NCBI GenBank assembly: GCA_041674705.1
Contig: JBAYVF010000018.1
Location: 1-35,239, forward strand
Source: Aquincolibacterium sp041674705
GTDB lineage: Bacteria > Omnitrophota > Omnitrophia > Omnitrophales > Aquincolibacteriaceae
Direction: 5' to 3'
DNA: 35,239 nt
Shown here: one piece after another, positions 16,217 through 22,154 of the stretch
Layout: each line of letters opens with the position of its first letter
How positions within the stretch are numbered: the stretch's first letter is position 1
The notes under the pieces: model-generated
Seen by the model: only the letters and a program-made list of their open reading frames with translations
Database searches by the model: none
Told to the model about the DNA's origin: nothing
Translations under genes and position numbers: made by a program

Positions 16217-16243
16217 TAAGAGCCCCTGAAAAAAGGGGCCTTA
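16217..16243. terminator. Hairpin between coiled-coil gene and murB
   Basis: TAAGAGCCCCT and AGGGGCCTTA pair with one bulge around an A-rich loop. The T tract follows on the plus strand only, so on the minus strand it is more likely a processing or attenuating hairpin than a full terminator. Confidence 0.45.
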
Positions 16244-16247
16244 TCTT

Positions 16248-16412
16248 TTATTTTTTGCAATCCTTCAGGAGGGTAATAACCGTATCCATCTGTGTCGATA
16301 TTTTTTGGAGCATCTCGAGCTGCTCCCGCGCCATTCTTTCCTGCTTTTCCTGCATTTGCTTGGCTTCACCCGCTATCTTCGCCATATCCCCCAACTTGCT
16401 CAGATCGAACAT
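16248..16412 (-). CDS. 54-aa coiled-coil protein
   Basis: The ATG at 16412 follows AGGAGGGG by two bases, a very strong ribosome site. The product begins MFDLSKLGDMAKIAGEAK and continues with a long amphipathic helix (QMQEKQERMAREQLEMLQKI, then STQMDTVITLLKDCKK). The 4-3 pattern of Leu, Met and Ile predicts a coiled coil over about residues 15-50. No membrane segment. It lies 78 bp after the receiver-PAS gene and 64 bp before murB on the same strand. It is below the length usually called. Family not recognised; a small adaptor or oligomerising helix is a guess. Confidence 0.65.
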   Translation of the reverse strand: MFDLSKLGDMAKIAGEAKQMQEKQERMAREQLEMLQKISTQMDTVITLLKDCKK

Positions 16413-16436
16413 GACCCCTCCTCTGGATCGCTGATC

Positions 16437-16463
16437 AAGTCATGCCGTTGAATCGCATGACTT
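16437..16463. terminator. Hairpin after the receiver-PAS gene
   Basis: AAGTCATGC (16437-16445) and GCATGACTT (16455-16463) form a perfect nine-pair stem with a nine-base loop, 28 bp after the stop at 16491. No T run follows on the minus strand, so it may be a weak terminator or an mRNA-stabilising hairpin. Confidence 0.5.
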
Positions 16464-16490
16464 CTTGAAAAATCGCGCTTTGTGCCGGGT

Positions 16491-17258
16491 TTATCCCTTT
16501 TTCCCCGCGCTGCCCGCGATATCCCGCAAGGTCAAAACGATGCTCACCACTTCGTGCGCGGAATTCTCAAAAACCTCCAGATTCACTTCCGCGTGCTGGC
16601 TCGCGGACCGTTCGGTGCCTTTCTTTTCGATCTGAAATTTTTTGGGGGCACTCGTACAGTCATTCAATTCATTCCATGGGACCGAAACGGTGTAGTGGTC
16701 GAAAATAAAATCTAGAAAATTAACATTTTCGAACTCCGTCCCCGGCATGAGATAGCGGTGGGCGGCCTGGTTCAGGTTGGTGATGACCCAGTCGGGCCGG
16801 CACACGATCAAGGGCTGGCTCATGCCGTGAATGATGTTCCACAATTTTTCCTTTTCATCCAGCGAGTCCCGGTAAGAGCTGATCTTCAGAAGCGACCGGA
16901 CCCGGGCGATCAACTCGCTCTCGTCAAAAGGCTTGGAGATAAAATCGTCGCAACCCGCCTTCAGGCCGCGGGCTTTGTCCTCCGGGGCATGCAGGGCCGT
17001 CACAAGGACCACGGGAATCGAACGCGTCTTCTCGTTCGACCGCAACTTCGCCAACACCTCGATGCCGGACATCGCCGGCATCATGATATCCAGCAGGATC
17101 AGGTCCGGGGCTTTTTCGGCGACCCGCTTGAGCGCCTCGGCGCCGGATTCCGAGAATTGAAGTTCGTAACCTAAGGGCGAAAGCAGCGCTTCCAAAAGTT
17201 CGAGATTTTTTTTATCGTCATCGACGCAAAGCAAGGTCTGTTTTTTTACAGAGTCCAT
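16491..17258 (-). CDS. Response regulator: receiver plus PAS-like domain
   Basis: The 255-residue protein has an N-terminal receiver domain (1-122): acidic pocket VDDDK at 12-16, phosphorylation site D57 in LILLDIMMPAMSG, T87 and K109 in ISKPF. After a short helix a PAS-like domain follows (about 135-245; IIHGMSQPLIVCRPDWVITN, FLDFIFDHYTV, VSIVLTLRDI). There is no DNA-binding, GGDEF or kinase output. AGGAGG precedes ATG 17258. It is 108 bp downstream of the receiver-kinase gene on the same strand, so it is the likely phospho-acceptor or a scaffold of that kinase. Output mechanism is unknown. Confidence 0.9.
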   Translation of the reverse strand: MDSVKKQTLLCVDDDKKNLELLEALLSPLGYELQFSESGAEALKRVAEKAPDLILLDIMMPAMSGIEVLAKLRSNEKTRSIPVVLVTALHAPEDKARGLKAGCDDFISKPFDESELIARVRSLLKISSYRDSLDEKEKLWNIIHGMSQPLIVCRPDWVITNLNQAAHRYLMPGTEFENVNFLDFIFDHYTVSVPWNELNDCTSAPKKFQIEKKGTERSASQHAEVNLEVFENSAHEVVSIVLTLRDIAGSAGKKG

Positions 17259-17366
17259 GGAATCCTCCTGGAAAAAAGGTTAACTGCTTTCAAAAATTCC
17301 TTATAGAGATCGACATGATAAGAACGACCAGATACGTTTTTTCATGATCCTGAATGTTTCAGAGCC

Positions 17367-18485
17367 TTATTTTTTATTCGAGGTTCCCGTCCCGGAGGGA
17401 AGCGTGAATTTGACGGTGGTTCCTTTCCCCGCCCCCTCGGATTCGATCCAGATCTTGCCGCCGTGGAGTTCGATGATTTTCTTGGAAATGGTCGTCCCCA
17501 GCCCCGTCCCCTCGGTCCCCTTGGTATAAGCATTTTCCACACGGGTAAAGGCATCAAAAACTTTCCCGAGATTCTCTGGGGCGATCCCGATCCCTGTATC
17601 CCAAACGGCGATTTCGACTCCGGCATCGTTCCTTCGGGCCCGGATCCCGATCTTCCCGCCCGCCGGGGTGAATTTGACCGCATTGGACAATAAATTGTAG
17701 AGAACCTGTTTGATCTTGAGCGGATCGGCCTGAATCTCTCCGAGATCTCCGGCAAATTCCGTAACCACCTGGATCTGTTCAGAAACATCCAGCCCGCCTA
17801 TCAGCGACAGGGCCTCTTCCAGGCAGCTTTTCACCGAAAAGAAAGATTTTTCCAGCACCATCATGCCGGATTCCACTCGCGCGAGATCCAGAACATCATT
17901 AATGAGGGCAAGAAGATAACGACCGCTTGTCAGGATATTCTGGGTGTATTTTTTCTGCCGTTCATTAAGCGGACCGAAGGTCTCTTTGGAGAGCACTCCC
18001 GAGAATCCGATGATGGAATTCAACGGGGTCCGGAGCTCATGCGACATATTGGCCAAAAACTCATCTTTCGCCTTGCTGGCCCTCTGCAGGTCTTCCGAGC
18101 GCTTGCGCTCAACGGCATACTTTATGGATCGCATCAAAAGAGGCGCATCGAACTGGCTTTTAACCAGAAAATCTTCCGCCCCGATCTCAAGCGCCTTGAG
18201 AGCGACCGCTTCGTCGTCCATCCCGGTGATCACAACGATCGTAAGGTAGGCGGCACTCTCCTGCAGGCTTTTCATGGTGGCAAGCCCGCGGCTGTCTGGC
18301 AGATTGAAATCCAACAACATTAAATCAAAGGCTTCTTTTTCCAGGCGCTGCTTCGCGCCGCTCAGGGTTCCTTCGACCGACACTTCGTACCGGCCGCCCC
18401 CTCCGGCTTTCACCATCTCCTGGACCATGAAAGCATCGTCCGGATTGTCTTCAACCAGCAACACCTTGATCTTAGGATCTGCCAT
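17367..18485 (-). CDS. Receiver-histidine kinase without sensor domain
   Basis: The 372-residue protein has a receiver domain first (VEDNPDD at 11-17, phospho-site D59 in LMLLDFNLPDSRG, K109 in VKSQF), then a HisKA dimerisation domain with H149 (ANMSHELRTPLNS) and a HATPase_c domain (NLLSNAVKFTP; DTGIGI; GTEGTGLGTTISKKI). No membrane segment or PAS domain: it is a soluble kinase whose input must come through phosphorylation of D59 or partner binding. It stands directly before the receiver-PAS gene. GGGGGTAAGG lies just before ATG 18485. K109 is followed by SQF, where the usual Pro is absent. Confidence 0.93.
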   Translation of the reverse strand: MADPKIKVLLVEDNPDDAFMVQEMVKAGGGGRYEVSVEGTLSGAKQRLEKEAFDLMLLDFNLPDSRGLATMKSLQESAAYLTIVVITGMDDEAVALKALEIGAEDFLVKSQFDAPLLMRSIKYAVERKRSEDLQRASKAKDEFLANMSHELRTPLNSIIGFSGVLSKETFGPLNERQKKYTQNILTSGRYLLALINDVLDLARVESGMMVLEKSFFSVKSCLEEALSLIGGLDVSEQIQVVTEFAGDLGEIQADPLKIKQVLYNLLSNAVKFTPAGGKIGIRARRNDAGVEIAVWDTGIGIAPENLGKVFDAFTRVENAYTKGTEGTGLGTTISKKIIELHGGKIWIESEGAGKGTTVKFTLPSGTGTSNKK

Positions 18486-18488
18486 TCC

Positions 18489-18578
18489 TTACCCCCGTCC
18501 CATCATTGAACCGGCCATTTTGTCCCCACCCGCCCACAGCCGGACAATCTCCCGCCCGGCATGTAACTCCTGGCTCAT
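18489..18578 (-). CDS. Possible 29-aa leader ORF before the kinase
   Basis: ATG 18578 opens a 29-codon frame (MSQELHAGREIVRLWAGGDK...) that ends TAA only three bases before the kinase start (TAAGGAATG). AGAG lies seven bases upstream, and it begins 13 bp after the DUF1622 stop. The close spacing suggests it could couple translation of the kinase. It is too short for composition to prove coding. Confidence 0.35.
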   Translation of the reverse strand: MSQELHAGREIVRLWAGGDKMAGSMMGRG

Positions 18579-18591
18579 ATGAAATCTCTTT

Positions 18592-18930
18592 TTATTGTGA
18601 GTCGTTCAAAGAATCGCGACCCATCTCTTTATTCAAAAAATAGCTCGTCACCGTCCGGATGGCCACCAAAGATCCCAGGATCGCTAACTCCTGAAGCGTC
18701 GGTCTCACCAAGGTCCGGACGATATCGGCGCCGATCATATACTCCAGCCCCATGAGAAGGTAAAATCCGAAATGTTGTCGCGTAAGTTCCCGTTTTTTAC
18801 AAGAGCTGGTCCCCGAAAACCTCTTGATTTCCACGCCGCACAATTCAACCAGAGATACGAGCGCGCCCCAAACGATCACAGCCACTCCGATGCATCCGAT
18901 CCCCAGCGATATAAGATTAACAATCTCCAT
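18592..18930 (-). CDS. DUF1622 family membrane protein
   Basis: A 112-residue protein with about three membrane helices (4-28, 52-72, 80-100). It matches the DUF1622 pattern: RQHFGFYLLMGLEYMIGADI followed by VRTLVRPTLQELAILGSLVA and IRTVTSYFLNKE. Function of the family is unknown. The start at 18930 has AAAGGAGGAG upstream. It is the first gene of a same-strand group with the kinase and the receiver-PAS protein; spacing permits one transcript. A plausible -10 (TATAAT) lies on the minus strand near 19025, with only a poor -35. Confidence 0.88.
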   Translation of the reverse strand: MEIVNLISLGIGCIGVAVIVWGALVSLVELCGVEIKRFSGTSSCKKRELTRQHFGFYLLMGLEYMIGADIVRTLVRPTLQELAILGSLVAIRTVTSYFLNKEMGRDSLNDSQ

Positions 18931-19098
18931 CGGCGCTCCTCCTTTTCAATGCTCGTCTTCAGCCCAATAATACCGCCCTTTTGAGGGGCTATCATTCCTT
19001 GCCAGACCATATCTTATGCGCAAAATTATACCGTAAAAAAAATAATCGCCTAAAGAAAATACGTCTTAAAAAGGCCGGCGGAGTGCAAATCGCCCTCT

Positions 19099-19127
19099 TT
19101 GATTTTGGGGATATCTGCCGATACAAT
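19099..19127 (+). promoter_or_regulatory. Sigma-70-type promoter of the TIGR04073 gene
   Basis: TTGATT (19099-19104), a 17-base spacer and TACAAT (19122-19127) form a good housekeeping promoter. Transcription would begin about 60 bases before the start codon. Confidence 0.65.
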
Positions 19128-19194
19128 AGGCGGGAGAACGGATCGAAATACGGCTCTTATTTTTTCCGGGAACATCAAAAGAAAGGGAAACAAC

Positions 19195-19563
19195 ATGAAA
19201 AAATATTTTTTGGTTTTAGGCGTAGCTCTCTTTGTTTTAATGGGCCTGGTCTCCGGGGCGTCCGCTGAGGACAGTGCTTTCACCAAGTTCGGACGCGGAA
19301 TGGCCAACATCGTGATCTCCCCCGGAGAACTTTACACCCAGCCCCTGTTACTATCAAAAACCTCGGAACCCTCGATCGCCGCCTTCGGAGGCCTGTTCAA
19401 AGGACTTTCGATGTTTATCGCCCGGGAAGTGGTGGGGATTTATGAAGTAGTCACATTCCCGATCCCGAATTTTAAAGGATACGGGCCGATCATTGAGCCC
19501 GCCACAACCTTCACGGATTGGGATACCCGCAAGCCGCCAACCCAAAAGGTAACCGCGGAATAA
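19195..19563 (+). CDS. Exosortase system-associated protein, TIGR04073-like
   Basis: The 122-residue product has a signal peptide (MKKYFLVLGVALFVLMGLVSGASA) and then the conserved body FTKFGRGMANIVISPGELY, a central AFGGLFKGLSMFIAREVVG and VTFPIPNFKGYGPIIEP, ending TTFTDWDT. I recognise this as the TIGR04073 family, seen in genomes with exosortase/PEP-CTERM protein sorting. GAAAGGGA precedes ATG 19195; the frame is open further upstream but that part has no ribosome site. No exosortase or PEP-CTERM protein is visible in this window. The central hydrophobic stretch suggests membrane association. Confidence 0.85.
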   Translation: MKKYFLVLGVALFVLMGLVSGASAEDSAFTKFGRGMANIVISPGELYTQPLLLSKTSEPSIAAFGGLFKGLSMFIAREVVGIYEVVTFPIPNFKGYGPIIEPATTFTDWDTRKPPTQKVTAE

Positions 19564-19597
19564 CGGCTGCCCGATTTCATTAGGGAGAACGCATAAA

Positions 19598-19625
19598 ACC
19601 CCCTATGCTGTTCCGAAAAGGGGGT
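19598..19625 (+). promoter_or_regulatory. Hairpin covering a Shine-Dalgarno site
   Basis: ACCCCCT (19598-19604) pairs with AGGGGGT (19619-19625). The right arm is the start of AGGGGGTGAT, a near-complete anti-16S match eight bases before the TTG at 19633. Folding would hide the ribosome site. It could also serve as a weak end of the upstream transcript. Confidence 0.4.
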
Positions 19626-19632
19626 GATCCGA

Positions 19633-19704
19633 TTGGGTAATAAGAGCAATTCGACGAGAGAGAAAAAAAAGAAAAAAGGCGCTTTTAAAGGCAAAAAGAA
19701 ATAA
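19633..19704 (+). CDS. Possible 23-aa Lys-rich peptide
   Basis: A TTG start with the strong ribosome site AGGGGGTGAT four bases upstream opens a 23-codon frame rich in Lys (GNKSNSTREKKKKK, then GAFKGKKK). Very basic micro-proteins of this look are known in many bacteria, but I cannot name the family. It ends 12 bp before a terminator-like hairpin. The good ribosome site is the main support; a GTG at 19624 in frame is an alternative start. Confidence 0.4.
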   Translation: MGNKSNSTREKKKKKGAFKGKKK

Positions 19705-19715
19705 TGCTAAAAAAG

Positions 19716-19752
19716 TGGCGGCTATTCCGAGCAGGTATCGGGATAGCCGCCA
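19716..19752. terminator. Bidirectional terminator, 14-pair stem
   Basis: TGGCGGCTATTCCG (19716-19729) pairs with CGGGATAGCCGCCA (19739-19752), one G-T pair. A CTTTTTT tract follows on the minus strand, ending the VIT1-type gene; the plus strand has a weaker T tract. Confidence 0.8.
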
Positions 19753-19793
19753 TTTGAATCTTTACCATTTTCCTCCGGATCTCCAGGAAAGAA

Positions 19794-20489
19794 TTAAACG
19801 ACAGTTCCAAACAAGGCCCCCACAGCGGCCGTGGCCCCCATCGCCAGCATCCCCCAGAACATCACACGAAGAGCCGCTTTCCCCAGAGGCGCTCCGCCCG
19901 TAAATCCTGCCAGAAGACCTAACCCCGCGAGAAAGAAGAGCGTGGTCCCAAAAACAACGGGAACCAAAAACTTTTCGGGCGTTAGAAGCACGGTAAGAAG
20001 CGGCATGGCCGCCCCGACGGAAAAAGTCGCTCCTGAAGCCAATGCGGCCTGAACAGGACGCGCGGTCATATTCACAGAAATACCCAGCTCATCCCGGGCA
20101 TGGGCGCCCAAGGCATCATGGGCCATCAATTGATCGGCGACTTGTTTGGCAAGCAGCGGGTCCAGTCCCCGGTCTTCATAGATAGAGGCCAGTTCCTTGC
20201 GTTCCCCGGCATCGTCTTCTTGAAGCTCCTTACGCTCGCGGTCGAGGTCTGCCCGTTCGGTATCGGCTTGCGAGCTGACCGAGACGTACTCTCCGGCCGC
20301 CATGGACATCGCACCCGCCACCAACCCCGCAACACCGGCGGTCAATACGGTTCCCCGCGAGGCTTGGGACGCGGCGATCCCCACGATCAAACTTGCGGTC
20401 GAAATAATGCCGTCATTCGCGCCCAGAACGGCGGCGCGCAGCCACCCGACCCGGTGCGTACGATGTTGTTCATTATCCATAGGGGACAT
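19794..20489 (-). CDS. VIT1/CCC1 family Fe2+/Mn2+ transporter
   Basis: The 231-residue membrane protein has the family pattern: RAAVLGANDGIISTASLIVG at the first helix, AGAMSMAAGEYVSVSSQ in the second, a charged cytoplasmic segment (ERADLDRERKELQED...) that in plant VIT1 binds metal, and three C-terminal helices from about 150. Family knowledge: these carriers export or sequester Fe(II) or Mn(II). The metal-binding loop is Glu-rich here (ELQEDDAGERKELASIYEDRG), as expected. The ribosome site AAGGAGGCGGT directly precedes the start at 20489. It forms a single-gene unit ending at the hairpin 19716-19752. Confidence 0.92.
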   Translation of the reverse strand: MSPMDNEQHRTHRVGWLRAAVLGANDGIISTASLIVGIAASQASRGTVLTAGVAGLVAGAMSMAAGEYVSVSSQADTERADLDRERKELQEDDAGERKELASIYEDRGLDPLLAKQVADQLMAHDALGAHARDELGISVNMTARPVQAALASGATFSVGAAMPLLTVLLTPEKFLVPVVFGTTLFFLAGLGLLAGFTGGAPLGKAALRVMFWGMLAMGATAAVGALFGTVV

Positions 20490-20593
20490 ACCGCCTCCTT
20501 TTCATCAAGTGACTTCACGATCGTATCTGGGATTTTATGATTCCTGCAACTGGAGTGTATTCTATAGCGATGGCTGTTTTAATTCATATAAAA

Positions 20594-20627
20594 AAAAGGC
20601 CCGGCAGCTTTCGCCACCGGGCCTTTT
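20594..20627 (-). terminator. Terminator of the cold-shock gene
   Basis: AAAAGGCCCGG (20594-20604) pairs with CCGGGCCTTTT (20617-20627); the minus strand continues with TTT. It lies about 18 bp after the stop of the cold-shock gene. Confidence 0.9.
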
Positions 20628-20644
20628 AGAACTTCCGTTGTGTC

Positions 20645-20845
20645 TTAGATCTTCACAACGTTAGAGGCTTGATCGCCCTTGGGGCCCTGGGTCACTTCGA
20701 ACTCGACCGCTGCGCCTTCTTCCAAAGACTTGTATCCCTCGCCCTGAATCGCGGTGTGATGCACGAACACATCAGCGCCACCTTCACGGGAGATGAATCC
20801 AAAGCCCTTATCATTGTTAAACCACTTCACTTTTCCTTGTACCAT
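20645..20845 (-). CDS. Cold-shock protein, CspA family
   Basis: A 66-residue single cold-shock domain (OB fold) that binds single-stranded nucleic acid and acts as an RNA chaperone. RNP1 (KGFGFI, about 16-21) and RNP2 (VFVHH, about 29-33) are intact, and the N-terminus MVQGKVKWFNNDKG is standard. Start is ATG 20845; the frame stays open upstream to 20896 but that would remove the family N-terminus. AAAGGAG lies 11 bases before the start, slightly long. It is transcribed alone. The 5' leader is short, unlike the long cold-responsive leaders of E. coli cspA, so cold control by that means is not indicated. Confidence 0.95.
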   Translation of the reverse strand: MVQGKVKWFNNDKGFGFISREGGADVFVHHTAIQGEGYKSLEEGAAVEFEVTQGPKGDQASNVVKI

Positions 20846-20870
20846 GATTGATATTGCTCCTTTCACTAGA

Positions 20871-20896
20871 ATTATAGTAACGCATGATAAGTTCAA
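20871..20896 (-). promoter_or_regulatory. Likely promoter of the cold-shock gene
   Basis: A perfect TATAAT on the minus strand (20876-20871) lies 25 bases before the start codon; TTGAAC (20896-20891) upstream is a fair -35, but the spacer is only 14 bases, short of the usual 16-18. Confidence 0.45.
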
Positions 20897-20984
20897 CCTT
20901 CACGACGGAAAAAATATCCACCTAGTGCAGTCGAAACTGACCCGTTCCTTCCTCCCTCCCGGGGATCCGGAAACAGGGTAAAAA

Positions 20985-21052
20985 CAAAAAAACCGCAAGG
21001 CCCACTTTCTGCCCTTGCGGTACAAATTGTGTTCTACCTCTTTGCTTACTAC
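20985..21052 (-). ncRNA. Candidate short RNA
   Basis: A consensus-like promoter on the minus strand (21087-21059) is followed about 30-70 bases later by a strong terminator (stem 20992-21000 with 21013-21021, then a run of seven T). No coding frame of note lies between. The implied transcript is about 65-70 nt. The alternative is that the terminator only ends read-through from the lipoprotein gene upstream. Confidence 0.4.
20992..21021 (-). terminator. Strong terminator of the candidate short RNA
   Basis: ACCGCAAGG (20992-21000) and CCTTGCGGT (21013-21021) form a perfect nine-pair stem; the minus strand continues with TTTTTTT. Confidence 0.85.
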
Positions 21053-21058
21053 GGCCCC

Positions 21059-21087
21059 ACTATGACCTGTTCGCCCTCCAATGTCAA
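21059..21087 (-). promoter_or_regulatory. Promoter with consensus -35
   Basis: On the minus strand, TTGACA (21087-21082), 17 bases, then CATAGT (21064-21059). It lies after the stop of the lipoprotein gene, so it would drive only the candidate short RNA. Confidence 0.45.
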
Positions 21088-21208
21088 AGCTTATTATGCC
21101 CGGCGAAATTCAGGTCCGTTTTAAACCTGGCGCCGAAAAGATCTTCCTCTAGAATCAACACGCTTTTAGCTATACGAAATCGAGAATTCCGGCGTGGCCA
21201 AAAAAAAC

Positions 21209-22081
21209 CTAGTTCGAATCCGTGCCATTCATGGGTAATTTTAAAAGACGAGGCCAGGCCTCAACCCATCCATGGACGTGATCGACACCGCTGACGCGCT
21301 TGACCTGAACGCAGGCACTATCCCCCACTTTTTTGACGAAATGTTCGGCAACAAACACCGGAACCACGGTATCGTCCGTCCCGACAAAATGATATTGCGG
21401 GATAGAACGCAACTTTTCGGCAACCTCCATCGGGTCCAAGGATGCTTCAGACAGCGGACTTACTTCATGGTATTGATCCAGGCCTTTGGGATCCAGATTA
21501 CCCGCGACCGTACGCAAACTTTTAACATCCTGCCGTCTTACTGCGATAAGCGCCGCCACCGCGCCGCCGCCGGAATAACCGATCAGATGGATTCCGGAAC
21601 TTTGTGCTTCCTTCGCGAACTTATCGATCGCCTGGTTCATAGAACCGATCACCTCTTCGGAAAATCTTTTTCCGATCCAATAAGCTTCCTCCTCGCAGGC
21701 GGCATTCATTTCAACGGGCGTGTACTGACAAGGGCGAGCAAGATAGATCACATTGGGCGCCGGATCCTCAGCCGCGAGCTCGAGCGCCACCGGACGACGC
21801 GGCGTCGGATCCCCGGAAACACGATTGCGTGTCACCCAGGCGTAACCATCCCCTTCTATATAGATATGGAGCGGCTGGCCCGGATTTTGGATCTTGGAAT
21901 ACGCCGTAAGCGTGAAAGGTGTGGTGTGAACACGTGACCTGTGGAATCCCGACCCTTGCGCGATCGTATCGGACGTGGAAAGACGCTCCGAAGCAGACGG
22001 AAGGGTCAAACACCCGGCAAATGAGAAAAAAAGGACTCCGCAAATCAGGATTGTGAATATCCGCGCTGGAAGAATCTTCAT
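21209..22081 (-). CDS. Lipoprotein alpha/beta hydrolase
   Basis: The 290-residue protein has a lipoprotein signal ending FSFAGC (lipidated C24). The catalytic triad can be read: nucleophile S170 in GYSGGGA, an Asp in GTDDTVVP (near 241), and His in GVDHVHGW (near 270). IYIEGDGYAW (73-82) is probably the oxyanion-hole region. Four Cys (in RPCQYT, NAACEEE and DSACVQ) could give disulfides in the periplasm. The substrate is unknown; the fold covers esterases, lipases and peptidases. It lies downstream of the autotransporter on the same strand, after the terminator 22101-22153. AGGA precedes the start by about 12 bases. Confidence 0.85.
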   Translation of the reverse strand: MKILPARIFTILICGVLFFSFAGCLTLPSASERLSTSDTIAQGSGFHRSRVHTTPFTLTAYSKIQNPGQPLHIYIEGDGYAWVTRNRVSGDPTPRRPVALELAAEDPAPNVIYLARPCQYTPVEMNAACEEEAYWIGKRFSEEVIGSMNQAIDKFAKEAQSSGIHLIGYSGGGAVAALIAVRRQDVKSLRTVAGNLDPKGLDQYHEVSPLSEASLDPMEVAEKLRSIPQYHFVGTDDTVVPVFVAEHFVKKVGDSACVQVKRVSGVDHVHGWVEAWPRLLKLPMNGTDSN

Positions 22082-22100
22082 GGGAGATATCCTAAAACAA

Positions 22101-22153
22101 AACTCGGGGAACGAGAAAGCCTTTTGCGTCTGGCATTCCCCATTCCCCGAGTT
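22101..22153. terminator. Terminator between autotransporter and lipoprotein genes
   Basis: AACTCGGGGAA (22101-22111) pairs perfectly with TTCCCCGAGTT (22143-22153) across a 31-base loop, with T tracts on both sides. It begins just after the autotransporter stop (22155). Confidence 0.75.
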
Positions 22154-22154
22154 T

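Noticed and set aside
17304..17348. 14-codon frame (MKKRIWSF...) between kinase and receiver-PAS genes
   Set aside because: AGGA precedes it, but it is too short to judge and has no further support.
20940..21020. TTG-started frame through the candidate short RNA
   Set aside because: It would read through the terminator stem and has an unlikely composition.
21209..21221. TTCGAATCC word like a tRNA T loop
   Set aside because: No complementary T stem or cloverleaf can be drawn around it, and it overlaps the end of the lipoprotein gene.
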